A DNA stretch of 64,000 nucleotides, taken from assembly GCF_030815585.1 (NCBI RefSeq), contig NZ_JAUSWY010000001.1, positions 3,162,001-3,226,000 on the forward strand. The letters run 5' to 3'. Positions 45,114 to 54,680 of the stretch are shown here, piece by piece. The notes under the pieces are model-generated. The model was given only the letters and a program-made list of their open reading frames with translations, was not told the DNA's origin and ran no database searches. A program made the position numbers and the translations under genes. Positions within the stretch are counted from its first letter, which is position 1; every line of letters starts with the position of its first letter. Source of the DNA: Arthrobacter pascens. GTDB taxonomy: Bacteria; Actinomycetota; Actinomycetes; Actinomycetales; Micrococcaceae.

Positions 45114-45665
45114 ATGCGCAAAGTTACCGCCGGCCTGTTCCATTCCGTGGATGGGGTGGTGTCCGAGCCGAATCTCTGGCAGTTCGACAGCTTCGACGAG
45201 GAACTGGGCCAGGGCATGACGGCGTTCATGGAGCGGTCGGACACAGTGCTGCTGGGCCGAGTCAGCTACCAGGAGTGGGCCGGATACTGGCCCAACGCGT
45301 CCGTGGATGAGGACTTTGCCGGCTTCATCAACCCGGTGCAGAAGTACGTGGCCTCGCGGAGCCTGGCGGAGCCGCTGGAGTGGCAGAACTCGCACCTTAT
45401 CGAGGGCTCATTGGAGGGTTTCGTGGCCGGGCTGAAGCAGCGCGACGGCGGCGAGATCGCCGTGTGCGGCAGCATTTCAGTGGTGCGCCAGCTACTGTTC
45501 GCCGGCCTGCTGGATTCGCTGACCCTCATGACTCACCCGGTGGTGGCGGGGCGTGGCCGGCGCCTGTTCGAAACCGACGATCCCGTCACCCGGCTCAGCC
45601 TGCAGGACCAGTACCGGACCAGCAAGGGCAACGTCATCAGCACGTACGGGCTGCTGGGCGAATAA
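45114..45665 (+). CDS. Dihydrofolate reductase / RibD C-terminal family protein
   Basis: 183-residue NADPH-binding reductase-fold protein. It starts RKVTAGLFHSVDGVVSEP, with LLGRVSYQEWAGYW and the C-terminal HPVVAGRGRRLFE, which are standard for the stand-alone RibD_C group. These are common in soil actinobacteria, and most have no known substrate. It is not the housekeeping folA by sequence. GGAGG precedes the ATG by 5 bases. Confidence 0.88.
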   Translation: MRKVTAGLFHSVDGVVSEPNLWQFDSFDEELGQGMTAFMERSDTVLLGRVSYQEWAGYWPNASVDEDFAGFINPVQKYVASRSLAEPLEWQNSHLIEGSLEGFVAGLKQRDGGEIAVCGSISVVRQLLFAGLLDSLTLMTHPVVAGRGRRLFETDDPVTRLSLQDQYRTSKGNVISTYGLLGE

Positions 45666-45732
45666 TTCCGGCCGTGCTCAGGCTTCACTCAATGCGAAAC
45701 TCCAGGTGGCCCTATCGGCGTAGGTGCCAGGC

Positions 45733-46551
45733 CTAACGCGCCACCAGCTCTGCGCTGCGGTCCCAGAGGCCGCGTGCCAGCTCGGCGTCGTATGCCTGGG
45801 GGTTTGCCTTGGCCAAGGCCCGTTTGGCGTAGTAGGCGCCGGAGACCCAGTCAGTGCCGGCTGTGCCGTTGATGAGCCACAGCAGGGTGTCGGCGCCCTG
45901 GTCAGGGGTGAGCATAAAATGCTTCAGCAGCGTCTTGTAGGCGTGGCGCATGTGGCTGGTGGAGTCTGCGGCGAAGTTGGTGGCCACCACGCCTGGGTGG
46001 AACGCCGCCGTCGTGATTCCTTCACTGCCGTATCGGTGGTTCAGTTCCGTTGTGAAGAGGATGTTGGCGAGCTTGGCGGTGCCGTAGGCGCGGTTGGTGG
46101 TGTACTTGCGGGCGGAGCTGAGGTCCTCCAGATCCAGTCTGCCGAAGCCGTTGGCCCCGCTGGAGGTGTTGATGACCTTGGCGTTGCTGGCAGTAAGCAC
46201 ATCCATGAGCTCCGTGGTCAGCAGGAACGGGGCCAGATGGTTGACCTGGAAAGTGGACTCGTGCCCGTCCACGGTGAGTTCGCGCTGGCCCATGATGGCG
46301 CCGGCGTTATTGGCCAGGACGTCGATCCGGGGATAGTTTTCCTTCAGCTGCGCGGCGAGCGTGCGGACCTGGGCCAGTTCGGCGAAGTCGCAGACGAAGT
46401 AGTCAGCGTTGAGCTCTTTGGCGATGCGCCGGGTCTTTTCGGAGGAACGGCCGACGACGACCATCCGCGCCCCTGCCTCAGCCAGCGTCCGCGCGGCGGC
46501 TGCGCCGATGCCGTCGCTGGCGCCAGTGATCACGATGGTGCGAGGGGTCAT
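45733..46551 (-). CDS. SDR family NAD(P)-dependent oxidoreductase
   Basis: 272-residue short-chain dehydrogenase. The cofactor motif TGASDGIG lies near the N-terminus, NNAGAI follows, and the active site has the Ser of NTSSGANG with YGTAKLAN. The layout resembles the retinol-dehydrogenase/WWOX-like subgroup. ATG at 46551 follows AAAGGA by 6 bases; the longer frame is rejected. Substrate unknown. Confidence 0.88.
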   Translation of the reverse strand: MTPRTIVITGASDGIGAAAARTLAEAGARMVVVGRSSEKTRRIAKELNADYFVCDFAELAQVRTLAAQLKENYPRIDVLANNAGAIMGQRELTVDGHESTFQVNHLAPFLLTTELMDVLTASNAKVINTSSGANGFGRLDLEDLSSARKYTTNRAYGTAKLANILFTTELNHRYGSEGITTAAFHPGVVATNFAADSTSHMRHAYKTLLKHFMLTPDQGADTLLWLINGTAGTDWVSGAYYAKRALAKANPQAYDAELARGLWDRSAELVAR

Positions 46552-46733
46552 GGCGTGTCCTTTGATCGGGCAAATCACGGCGGGCAGTTTTGGAGTGCGT
46601 GCCGCTGTTATAACGGCGGCGGAGCCGCGGGTGTTCCCGCCAGTGCGTTTGCGTCCGGCCTGTACCGGATGCCGCAACGGGCATATCCTGCACTCGGATC
46701 CTACATGTCCACCGCAACCGGGAGAAGAAAGCA

Positions 46734-47111
46734 ATGGAGATGCCCAAAGCGTCCGAGGCGGACAAGGAACGTTTCCGGTCGGTGGTGCCGGACCGGCCTG
46801 AGGTGGTCATCAAACCGATGTTCGGCAACCTGGGCGCCTTCGTGAACGGCAACATGTTCGCCGGGCTGTTCGGCCCGACCATCGGCGTCAGGCTCTCCAG
46901 CGAAGACCGCGCAGAGCTTGAAGGCACCGAGCGGACCGTCCCGTTCGGGCCCGTGGAGCGCCCCATGGGCGGCTACACCGGGCTCCCGGAGGTGTGGAAC
47001 GCTGAAGGCGAGGGGGACGAGGCGCGGGCAAGGGCCTGGGTCGAGAAGGCGTTCGCGTACGTGGCCGGGCTCCCGCCGAAGGCACCCAAAGAACGCAAAT
47101 CCCGGGCGTAG
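46734..47111 (+). CDS. TfoX/Sxy N-terminal domain protein
   Basis: 125-residue small protein: RPEVVIKPMFGNLGAFVNGNMFAGLFG is the TfoX_N signature. In gammaproteobacteria this domain activates competence genes, but stand-alone actinobacterial members have no established role. It is divergent from the SDR gene and convergent with gntP, separated from the latter by a strong hairpin. Confidence 0.85.
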   Translation: MEMPKASEADKERFRSVVPDRPEVVIKPMFGNLGAFVNGNMFAGLFGPTIGVRLSSEDRAELEGTERTVPFGPVERPMGGYTGLPEVWNAEGEGDEARARAWVEKAFAYVAGLPPKAPKERKSRA

Positions 47112-47164
47112 GCTCCTCTTAGGCAACAAACGCCCGCTGGCAGCGGTTGGTAATCCGCGGGTAC

Positions 47165-47207
47165 GACGACGGCGGGACGGTCATCCGCTGACCGTCCCGC
47201 CGCCGTC
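47165..47207. terminator. Bidirectional hairpin between TfoX-like gene and gntP
   Basis: A 19-bp stem with one mismatch (47165-47183 and 47189-47207) closes on a 5-nt loop between two convergent genes. Confidence 0.78.
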
Positions 47208-47232
47208 ATACTTCAGTGAGTTGTGGCTGGCG

Positions 47233-48636
47233 CTAGCCCGCCACTCCGGCGAGCACGAAGAGCGCCGCGGCGATGGCGAAGCCCATCACGCCGATCAGGG
47301 TTTCCATGACGGTCCAGGTCTTCAGTGTGGTCTTGACGTCCATGCCGAAGAAGCGGCCCACCAGCCAGAAGCCGGAGTCGTTGACGTGTGAGACCACCAC
47401 GGAACCGGCAGCCACGGCGATGACCAGGGCGGCCACCTGCATTCCCGTCAGTCCTGCCAGCGCCACGGCCGGGGCGATGAGACCCGCGGTGGTGGTCAGC
47501 GCCACGGTGGCGGAGCCCTGGGCGATGCGCAGGATCGCGGAGATCAGGAAGCCCGCCAGGATGAGCGGGATGCCCAGGTTGCCCAGTACGTCGGCCAGTG
47601 CATCGCCGATGCCCGAGGCACGCAGCACGCCGCCGAACATGCCGCCGGCGCCGGTGATGAGGATGACGGAGCAGACCGGGCCCAGCGAGGATTCGAGCAG
47701 CTTCTCTATGGCGCCCGCGTCCTTGCCGCGGCGGGCACCCAGGACGAACACGGCCACCAGCACCGCGATCAGCAGCGCCACCGGAGTTTCACCGATGGTG
47801 CGCAGGATCTGGAACCACTGTTCGTTCTTGACGGACTCGGACAGCGCGCCGGAGGAGGCCAGGGTGTTGAGGCCGGTGTTGATGAAGATGAGCACCAGCG
47901 GCAGGAGCAGCAGCCCGATGATGGTGCGGAACCGCGGCGGGTGGGACTCGGCTTCGGCGCTGGCGTGGCCCAGGATTTCCGGGACGGGCAGGACCAGCTT
48001 CTTGCCGGTCCACAGGCCGAAGAGGTAGGCGGTGACGTACCAGGTGGGGATGGCGGTGATCAGGCCGGCGATCAGGACCAGGCCGATGTTCGCGTCAAAG
48101 AAGGCAGCTGCCGAGACGGGTCCCGGGTGCGGCGGCAGGAAAATGTGCATCACGGAGAACGCGCCGGCAGCGGGAAGACCGTAACGCAGCACTCCCCCGC
48201 CCAGGCGGTGGGCGACGGCGAAGACGACGGGCAGCATCACTACCAGGCCGGCGTCGAAGAAAATGGGGAAGCCGAAGATCAGGGACGCGAGGCCCAGCGC
48301 AAACGGGGCACGCTTCTCGCCGAAGACACCGATGAGGTAGTCCGCCAGGACTTTGGCACCGCCGCTGGTTTCAACGATGCGGCCGAGCATGGCGCCCAGG
48401 CCAACAAGGAGCGCCACCGTCCCGAGGGTTGTCCCGAAGCCGTTGATCAACACTGGCACCACCTGGTTGGCGGGGATTCCGGTGGCAAAAGCGGTGGCGA
48501 GGCTGATCAGGATCAGGGCGACCAGTGCGTGCATCCGCAGTTTGATGATCAGGAACAGCAGGGCGACGATCGCGGCCGCAGCGATGAGCAGCAGGGGGCC
48601 TGCGCCCATCGTCTGGGTCCATCCTTCGATGGTCAT
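47233..48636 (-). CDS. gntP: Gluconate:H+ symporter, GntP family
   Basis: 467-residue permease with 12 or more helices. GntP-family landmarks are the N-terminal GPLLLIAAAAIVALLFLI, the cytoplasmic GKKLVLPVPEI, and FIFPHPGPVSAA-like LPPHPGPVSAA. It imports D-gluconate with protons. It lies 58 bases downstream of gntK on the same strand, forming a gluconate uptake and phosphorylation unit that feeds 6-phosphogluconate to the pentose-phosphate pathway. A GntR-type regulator is divergent. Confidence 0.93.
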   Translation of the reverse strand: MTIEGWTQTMGAGPLLLIAAAAIVALLFLIIKLRMHALVALILISLATAFATGIPANQVVPVLINGFGTTLGTVALLVGLGAMLGRIVETSGGAKVLADYLIGVFGEKRAPFALGLASLIFGFPIFFDAGLVVMLPVVFAVAHRLGGGVLRYGLPAAGAFSVMHIFLPPHPGPVSAAAFFDANIGLVLIAGLITAIPTWYVTAYLFGLWTGKKLVLPVPEILGHASAEAESHPPRFRTIIGLLLLPLVLIFINTGLNTLASSGALSESVKNEQWFQILRTIGETPVALLIAVLVAVFVLGARRGKDAGAIEKLLESSLGPVCSVILITGAGGMFGGVLRASGIGDALADVLGNLGIPLILAGFLISAILRIAQGSATVALTTTAGLIAPAVALAGLTGMQVAALVIAVAAGSVVVSHVNDSGFWLVGRFFGMDVKTTLKTWTVMETLIGVMGFAIAAALFVLAGVAG

Positions 48637-48694
48637 GGTTCTCCTTTGAAACAGAACTTATTGGGGGTGAAGATGAAAAAGGGGGCCGGAGGGT

Positions 48695-49240
48695 TCAGGA
48701 AACTCCGGTTGCCGGTACCGCGGGGAGTTTCAGCGCGGCGATGGTGGCCTCCACGAGCTCCTCCGGAGCCTGGGAGATGTCCAGGCGGAGGCTCCCTGCC
48801 GCCAGCTCCTCGGGGCTGAGAGGTTCCAGGGTGGCCAACTGGCTGGGCAGCAGGGTGGGCGGCATAAAGTGGCCTTCCCGTCCCTGCATGCGCTGGCCGA
48901 TCAGGCCGGCCTCGCCGTCCAGGTGGATAAAAAGAACCCGGCCTTCAGCCGCTGACAGGAGTTGGCGGTAGCTCCGCTTGAGCGCGGAACAGGTCAGGAC
49001 TGTGCTGTGGCCGGCCGCTGCCTGCCCGGTCATCCAGTTCTGGATCTGCAGGAGCCAGGGCCAGCGGTCCTCGTCCTGCAGGGGAACTCCCTGGGACATC
49101 TTGTCGATGTTCGTTTGGGGATGGAACTCGTCGGCCTCGGCACAGGCCCAGCCAAGCTGCTGGGACAGGGCCGCTGCAATGGTGGACTTGCCGGAGCCGG
49201 CAACGCCCATCACCACCAGGTGCGTGGCTGGATACAGCAT
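48695..49240 (-). CDS. gntK: Gluconokinase
   Basis: 181-residue P-loop kinase: MGVAGSGKST near the N-terminus, EADEFHPQTNIDKMSQGVPL with DEDRWPWL, and CSALKRSYRQLL. These are diagnostic of the GntK/IdnK family. It phosphorylates D-gluconate to 6-phosphogluconate. GGAGG 8 bases upstream selects ATG 49240. First gene of the gntK-gntP unit. Confidence 0.94.
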   Translation of the reverse strand: MLYPATHLVVMGVAGSGKSTIAAALSQQLGWACAEADEFHPQTNIDKMSQGVPLQDEDRWPWLLQIQNWMTGQAAAGHSTVLTCSALKRSYRQLLSAAEGRVLFIHLDGEAGLIGQRMQGREGHFMPPTLLPSQLATLEPLSPEELAAGSLRLDISQAPEELVEATIAALKLPAVPATGVS

Positions 49241-49319
49241 GTGTTTTACCTCCGGAGAAGACGTCTTTGGCTTAGGGAAGAAGCTCGCCGTGCACCCCGC
49301 TGTGAGATGCACTGGAGAT

Positions 49320-49376
49320 AAGGTATCACCATTAAAGCCAATAGATACTATCTTTTAGTGTCACAAGTCATACCTT
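49320..49376. promoter_or_regulatory. Candidate operator between gntK and its regulator
   Basis: AAGGTATCAC (49320-49329) and its near-inverse GTCATACCTT (49367-49376) flank the AT-rich centre, which contains GATACTATC (49344-49352). The arrangement, in the only divergent promoter region of this locus, is a good candidate site for the GntR-type protein. Confidence 0.45.
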
Positions 49377-49431
49377 TGCTTCATATTCGGTACGCTGTGA
49401 AGGCGCCTCTGGCGCAGATGGAGGCAGCAGA

Positions 49432-50166
49432 TTGTCGACGGCGACAGCAGGGCCCGCGGATGGCGCGGACGACGGCGGGGCTTCCCCCGCGATGCAAGGA
49501 CGCGTTCTTGAGGCCGTTGGCGTTGCCATCGCCTCCGGGAGCCTTCCTCCGGGCAGCCGCCTCACCCTGGACAAGCTCCAGCAGGAATATGGGGTGTCAC
49601 GGACGGTAGCCCGCGACACCATGAAGGTCCTGGAATCGATGAACCTGGTGTACTCGCGGCGGCGGGTGGGCATTGTGGTGCAGGAGCGGGCGCTGTGGAA
49701 TGTCTTCGACCCGAAACTGGTGCGCTGGCGCCTTGCCTCCGACGGCCGTGCGCAGCAGTACAGCAGCCTCACGGAACTGCGCATCGCCGTCGAACCCATT
49801 GCCGCCGCGGGGGCTGCCCGGCGGGCCAGCGCTGCTGAGCGCGCCCAGCTGGTTGCCCTGGCAACGGAGCTGAGGCGCCTCGGCGAGGCGGGAGAACTGG
49901 AGGCATTCCTGGCCGCCGACATCGAGTTCCACTGCCTGCTGCTGCAGAGCTGCGGCAATGAGATGTTTACGGCGCTGGAGGGGATGGTGGCCGAGGTACT
50001 TACCAGCCGGACCAAGCAAGGCCTGATGCCATTCAAACCCCGGGAAGAAGCGCTCCAGGCCCACGAGAATGTTGCCGCTGCGGTTGCCGGTGGGGACGCG
50101 ACCACGGCCGAGACCGCGATGCACCACATCCTGGACGAAGTGCGGAATGCGATGGGGCTGCCCTAG
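49432..50166 (+). CDS. GntR family (FadR/FCD subgroup) regulator of gluconate genes
   Basis: 244-residue regulator: winged-helix domain (GSRLTLDKLQQEYGVSRTVARDTMKVLESM) followed by an all-helical FCD ligand domain with metal-site-like residues (LRIAVEPIAA, DIEFHCLLLQ, ENVAAAVAGGD). TTG at 49432 is the start, 7 bases after GGAGG. Divergence from gntK-gntP and the intervening inverted repeat make it the probable gluconate-responsive repressor. Confidence 0.9.
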   Translation: MSTATAGPADGADDGGASPAMQGRVLEAVGVAIASGSLPPGSRLTLDKLQQEYGVSRTVARDTMKVLESMNLVYSRRRVGIVVQERALWNVFDPKLVRWRLASDGRAQQYSSLTELRIAVEPIAAAGAARRASAAERAQLVALATELRRLGEAGELEAFLAADIEFHCLLLQSCGNEMFTALEGMVAEVLTSRTKQGLMPFKPREEALQAHENVAAAVAGGDATTAETAMHHILDEVRNAMGLP

Positions 50167-50361
50167 GAGTGCCTCGCTTTTCCTTATAGAGGGGACGCAC
50201 CGGGGAGGCGAATATTCGAGCCGTCCTGCGTCACCTTCGTGCTCTTTCCCGAAGCTGTATTCATGGGTAACCTGAAGGAAATCGCGGTCTCGGAAAATCT
50301 TTCGGGGCGGTGATGGGGCTCAGGCAAGAGGCCCCACTGGTGCCGTCCGGACGAGGTGAAA
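50167..50361 (+). other. ctaD upstream region with short ORF and hairpin
   Basis: A 16-codon ORF (50264-50314, MGNLKEIAVSENLSGR) and a small GC hairpin (GGGGC/GCCCC near 50314-50338) precede the ctaD ribosome-binding site. A leader-type role is speculative. Confidence 0.25.
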
Positions 50362-52116
50362 ATGGCCATCACAGGGCATTCATCTGAAGGGGTCGCCGCT
50401 ACGGCCGCGCCCGCAGTGGTACCGCGGCGCAAGGGCAGCCTCATCGTCACCTGGATCACTTCCACTGACCACAAGGTCATTGGGTACATGTACCTGATCG
50501 CGTCGTTTGTATTCTTCATGATGGCTGGAGTGATGGCCCTGCTGATCCGTGCAGAGCTCTTCGAACCGGGCATGCAGATCCTGCAGACCAAGGAGCAGTA
50601 CAACCAGCTCTTCACGATGCACGGCACCATGATGCTGCTGATGTTCGCCACTCCGCTGTTCGCCGGCTTTACGAACGTGATCATGCCCCTGCAGATCGGC
50701 GCCCCCGACGTCGCCTTTCCGCGGCTGAATGCGCTGGCGTTCTGGTTCTTCCTCTTCGGCTCCACCATCGCCGTTTCCGGTTTCATCACCCCCCAGGGTG
50801 CGGCGTCCTTTGGTTGGTTCGCCTACGCCCCGCTTAACAACACCACTTTCAGCCCAGGCGTCGGCGGGGACCTCTGGGTATTCGGCCTGGCGCTCTCAGG
50901 TTTCGGAACGATTCTTGGTGCCGTCAACTTCATCACCACGATCATCTGCATGCGTGCTCCCGGCATGACGATGTGGCGCATGCCCATCTTTACGTGGAAC
51001 GCCCTTGTCACATCCATCCTCGTGATTATGGCCTTTCCGCCGCTGGCCGCAGCGCTGTTCGGCCTCGGCGCGGACCGCCGCTTCGGTGCGCACATCTATG
51101 ACCCAGAAAACGGCGGAGCGGTCCTGTGGCAGCACCTGTTCTGGTTCTTCGGCCACCCCGAGGTGTACATCATTGCGCTGCCGTTCTTCGGTATTGTGTC
51201 CGAGATCTTCCCGGTCTTCAGCCGCAAACCGATCTTCGGCTACAAGGGTCTGGTCTACGCAACCATCGCCATCGCCGCCCTGTCCATGACGGTGTGGGCC
51301 CACCATATGTATGTGACCGGTTCGGTGCTGCTGCCGTTCTTCGCCTTTATGACCATGCTGATTGCGGTGCCCACCGGTGTGAAGTTCTTCAACTGGATCG
51401 GCACCATGTGGGGCGGTTCGCTGACGTTCGAGACTCCAATGCTGTGGAGCCTCGGCTTCCTTGTCACGTTCCTCTTCGGTGGCCTGACTGGGATCATCCT
51501 TTCGTCGCCTCCGCTGGATTTCCATGTGTCTGACTCCTACTTTGTAGTGGCGCACTTCCACTACGTGGTGTTCGGAACCGTGGTGTTCGCGATGTTCGCG
51601 GGCTTCTACTTCTGGTGGCCAAAATTCACCGGCTCCATGCTCAACGAACGGCTCGGCAAGATCCACTTCTGGATGCTGTTCCTGGGCTTCCACGGCACAT
51701 TCCTCATCCAGCACTGGCTCGGCGCCAAGGGAATGCCCCGCCGCTACGCGGACTACATGCCTCAGGACAACTTCACCTGGATGAACCAGTTCTCCACCAT
51801 CAGCTCATACCTTCTGGGAGCCTCGCTCATCCCGTTCTTCTGGAATGTCTACATCACCTGGCGGGCCGGCGAAAAGGTCACCGTTGACGATCCGTGGGGC
51901 TTCGGTGCCTCACTCGAGTGGGCCACGTCCTGCCCGCCGCCGCGGCACAACTTCACTTCGCTGCCCCGGATCCGATCGGAGCGCCCGGCCCTGGACCTTC
52001 ACCACCCGGAGATCCGGGTCCGCGAACACGAACCCGTCCACGGTCCCGCAGCTGCCGCCCTGGGTGCCGCGGACATTGGGGAGAAGGACGTGCGGGATCC
52101 CAACCCCGACAAGTAG
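50362..52116 (+). CDS. ctaD: Cytochrome c oxidase subunit I (aa3 type), stand-alone copy
   Basis: 584-residue catalytic subunit of the terminal oxidase. The heme a ligand is in FTMHGTMM, CuB ligands and the cross-linked Tyr in [11 protein letters not shown] and WAHHMYVTG, and the two heme ligands in [10 protein letters not shown]. Twelve helices and the usual actinobacterial C-terminal extension are present. All metal ligands are intact. Subunits II, III and the bc1 genes that normally cluster with ctaD are absent here, so this is either the split main copy or a paralog. ATG 50362 follows GAGG. Confidence 0.95.
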   Translation: MAITGHSSEGVAATAAPAVVPRRKGSLIVTWITSTDHKVIGYMYLIASFVFFMMAGVMALLIRAELFEPGMQILQTKEQYNQLFTMHGTMMLLMFATPLFAGFTNVIMPLQIGAPDVAFPRLNALAFWFFLFGSTIAVSGFITPQGAASFGWFAYAPLNNTTFSPGVGGDLWVFGLALSGFGTILGAVNFITTIICMRAPGMTMWRMPIFTWNALVTSILVIMAFPPLAAALFGLGADRRFGAHIYDPENGGAVLWQHLFWFFGHPEVYIIALPFFGIVSEIFPVFSRKPIFGYKGLVYATIAIAALSMTVWAHHMYVTGSVLLPFFAFMTMLIAVPTGVKFFNWIGTMWGGSLTFETPMLWSLGFLVTFLFGGLTGIILSSPPLDFHVSDSYFVVAHFHYVVFGTVVFAMFAGFYFWWPKFTGSMLNERLGKIHFWMLFLGFHGTFLIQHWLGAKGMPRRYADYMPQDNFTWMNQFSTISSYLLGASLIPFFWNVYITWRAGEKVTVDDPWGFGASLEWATSCPPPRHNFTSLPRIRSERPALDLHHPEIRVREHEPVHGPAAAALGAADIGEKDVRDPNPDK

Positions 52117-52237
52117 ACCACTGGGCCGGTGGTTGAGCCTGGGCCCACGCCCGCAGCGTTCCCTGGCTGAGCTTGCTAGGTAAGGGGACGGGTGGGGAGC
52201 GAACCGGGGCCGGTGGTCGTGAGGTCAGGAGGCTCCG

Positions 52238-53330
52238 GTGTCCAACTTCCTCTTCGCAACGCTCGACGCCGGCGGGAACCTGCCTCCCGCCGTCGGCATT
52301 GCCCGTGAGCTGCTGGAGCTCGGGCACCGGGTGCGATTTCTGGGCCACCCGCAGCAGGCCGCCGCGATAAGGGCTTCCGGTGCGGAGTTCCAGCCGTACA
52401 GTCATGCGGTCCGGATGGCCCCCGCCGAGCAGATGCCCACCCTGCGGCAGGTGTCCATGATGGTGTCAGTGTTCTCGGACGCCGGCATCGCACGGGACGT
52501 TGTGGAGGAAGCCCGGAAGGAACCGCCGGACGTGCTGGTCGTGGACTGCCTGCTGCTGGCAGCCATTAATGCGGCGGCCAAGACTGGACTCCGCACAGTG
52601 GCCCTGGTTCACAGCTTCTACGCGTTCTTCGACGGCCCGTTCCGCCGGACTCCCATCACGGCGGCGCTGGCAATGCGCGGGCTGGGCCCGCGGCGGGTGA
52701 TGCAGCAGGCACACCGAATCCTTGTGTGCGCTGACCCGCGGCTTGACCCGGCCGGCAACCTGGACGGGAACGGGAAGGTGGTGTGGGCGGGACCGGCCGT
52801 CCCGTCCTGTCCCGCCCGGTTCGAGGCCCAGGATCCTGATCAGCTTGAGCACCACTGTCTTCAAGAGGCAGGATGTGTTCATGCAGAAGGCCCTCGATGC
52901 GGTGGCGGGGCTGCCCCTTGACGTGGTCCTGACAACCGGGCCGGCCATTGATCCGGCGGCGCTCCGGGCACCGCCGAACGCCACGGTGCACGGCTACCTT
53001 CCGCACAGGGAGGTCATGCCGGAGTGCGTTGCGGTGGTGGGACATGGCGGGCACGCCACCACCATGCTCGCATTGGCGCACGGCCTGCCCCTGGTGATCG
53101 CCCCGATGCATCCCCTGCTCGATCAGCGGATGGTGGGCCAGGCGGTCCAGGATGCGGGCGCCGGTCTGCTGATCAACGCGTCAGCGTCTACGGATGGGAT
53201 TGCCGGGGCCGTCGGGGAGGTCGTCAACTCAGCGACCTTCCGCGCTGCCGCCGCCACGGCAGGCCAGCGGCTCCGAGGGGCCGACGGCGCCAGGACCGGC
53301 GCGGGGCTGCTCGCCGGAGTCGCCGGCTGA
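52238..53330 (+). pseudogene. Macrolide-type (GT1) glycosyltransferase with a frameshift
   Basis: From GTG 52238 (AGGAGG 6 bases upstream) the frame encodes the N-terminal acceptor domain (NFLFATLDAGGNLPPAVGIA to WAGPAVPSC). After about 52825 the homologous reading continues in the +1 frame (RILISLSTTVFKRQ) through the donor-site motif HGGHATTMLALAHGLPLVIA with DQRMVGQ. One missing or extra base would restore about 363 residues of a MGT/UGT-like enzyme. A recent mutation or a sequencing error are both possible. No natural-product genes adjoin it. Confidence 0.8.
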
Positions 53331-53371
53331 GGAGCGTCAGGATGCTGGCACACGTGGGTTAAACGAGGGTG

Positions 53372-54097
53372 CTATGCCTGCGGCGCCGGTTCAACGGACT
53401 CCACGGCATAGGGCTTGGTCGCCGACCGCAGCAGTGGACGGCGCATGCGCAACTGGTACGGCCCATCCTGGAAGTTAGCGCGGGGGTCCAACTGGACAAC
53501 CACAAGCGGTTCGTCGCCGCCGGCGTCCAGGCGCTTCACCATGCCGTCACGCCGCCCGCCCACGGACAGCGGGGTGGCAGGCTCCACTGCGGTTTCCTTA
53601 AAGAGTTCCCGGTATTCCGGCCCCGCCGCGAGGAAGGCGATTCCATGGGCGACCGCAATGACATTCAGCGGAATCACTATTTCGTGCGGCTGAGCTTCCT
53701 GTGTGGGCCGGGGTTGCATGTGGCGTCCCGGCGCAGACGACGCGCCGGCTGCATTCAGGGGCCGGTCGCATTCCTTGCAGCGGGTCCGCGCCCCGACGTC
53801 GGCCAGCATTGTCACGAGCAGCCCCCTGGGTGCGTGGTCCCATTTGTCGGCCACAACCTGGCACCACGCCGTGTGGTACTGCGACGCGTACTTCATCACG
53901 TAGACCTGGCCATCGCCCAGGACGGGCATCCCCTGCCGCCGGGCGGCCGGCTCCACCGGCCTGAGCTCGCCGAGGCCCCTGGCCTCTGCCTGGGCGGGGT
54001 CGCTGCCCCCGATGTACTTGCGGATCAACGGATTGAGTTGCCGTTTTGGTCTGGGCACCGGGGGCCTTTCTGTGCGGCGCGGGTACGTGTCGATCAC
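53372..54097 (-). CDS. Hypothetical protein with short CxxC motif
   Basis: About 241 residues, no named family recognised. The N-terminus is basic (RPKRQLNPLIRKYIGG). The centre has HTAWCQVVADKWDHAPRG and RCKECDRPL, where the CxxC could bind metal. The C-terminal half is mixed alpha/beta (EIVIPLNVIAVAHGIAFLA) with no membrane segment. Start is uncertain: GTG at 54097 or at 54058. It lies between the frameshifted glycosyltransferase and the cold-shock gene. Confidence 0.6.
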   Translation of the reverse strand: MIDTYPRRTERPPVPRPKRQLNPLIRKYIGGSDPAQAEARGLGELRPVEPAARRQGMPVLGDGQVYVMKYASQYHTAWCQVVADKWDHAPRGLLVTMLADVGARTRCKECDRPLNAAGASSAPGRHMQPRPTQEAQPHEIVIPLNVIAVAHGIAFLAAGPEYRELFKETAVEPATPLSVGGRRDGMVKRLDAGGDEPLVVVQLDPRANFQDGPYQLRMRRPLLRSATKPYAVESVEPAPQA

Positions 54098-54177
54098 GCC
54101 CCTGCTTACCCCCGGTGTATCTAGCTTGCGGGCTTTTCCCGCAAGTTGCCAGTTGGGACAGCCAAGTACGCTTAACA

Positions 54178-54207
54178 AAAGCAGGGCCGGTCAGTGACCG
54201 GCCCTGC
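54178..54207 (-). terminator. Terminator of the cold-shock gene
   Basis: Arms GCAGGGCCGGTCA and TGACCGGCCCTGC (54181-54193, 54195-54207) are almost contiguous. On the minus strand the hairpin is followed by TTTTG, fitting termination of cspA. Confidence 0.78.
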
Positions 54208-54247
54208 TTTGAAAATGAAACCCGAAGGCCCCAGAGTCTCTAAGGAA

Positions 54248-54451
54248 TTAGAGGGACTGGATGTTTACGGCCTGGGGACCCTTGGGGCCCTGCTCGGTTT
54301 CGAAGGAGACCTTCTGGTTCTCTTCGAGTGAGCGGAAGCCGGAAGAGGCGATCGCGGAGTAGTGAGCGAAAACGTCCTGTGAGGAGTCATCGGGGGAAAT
54401 GAAGCCGAAGCCCTTTTCAGCGTTAAACCATTTGACGGTACCAGTAGCCAT
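54248..54451 (-). CDS. cspA: Cold-shock protein, CspA family
   Basis: 67-residue OB-fold RNA chaperone: [19 protein letters not shown] holds RNP1, and DVFAHYSAI holds RNP2. It melts mRNA structure, and may be a general or cold-induced copy. A GAAGGA site precedes the ATG by 8 bases. The long untranslated region upstream is typical of cold-regulated csp genes. Confidence 0.96.
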   Translation of the reverse strand: MATGTVKWFNAEKGFGFISPDDSSQDVFAHYSAIASSGFRSLEENQKVSFETEQGPKGPQAVNIQSL

Positions 54452-54680
54452 TATTTTTGTCCTTCGTGAAGGTGGAGGAAAAGTCCCGACTTTCGGGTCC
54501 TCCGGTGTGGGGTGTTCAAAACCGCTACTTCAGAAGAACGCGGACTTTCGACCGCGCGTACTGCCTGAATTACCAACTGCATAAACACAACAACAAGAAC
54601 GACTCTACACGAGATTCCGGTGACCATTTACCACCGGCCCCTTCAGACCCACCGAAGGCCCGCCAACGGCGGAGCACACT
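54452..54680 (-). promoter_or_regulatory. Long upstream region of cspA
   Basis: 229 bases without a gene. On the transcript strand a small CCCGA-AAG-TCGGG hairpin (54485-54497) lies 34 bases before the ATG, and the distal part is AT-rich. This may be a structured cold-shock leader; promoter position was not resolved. Confidence 0.4.
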
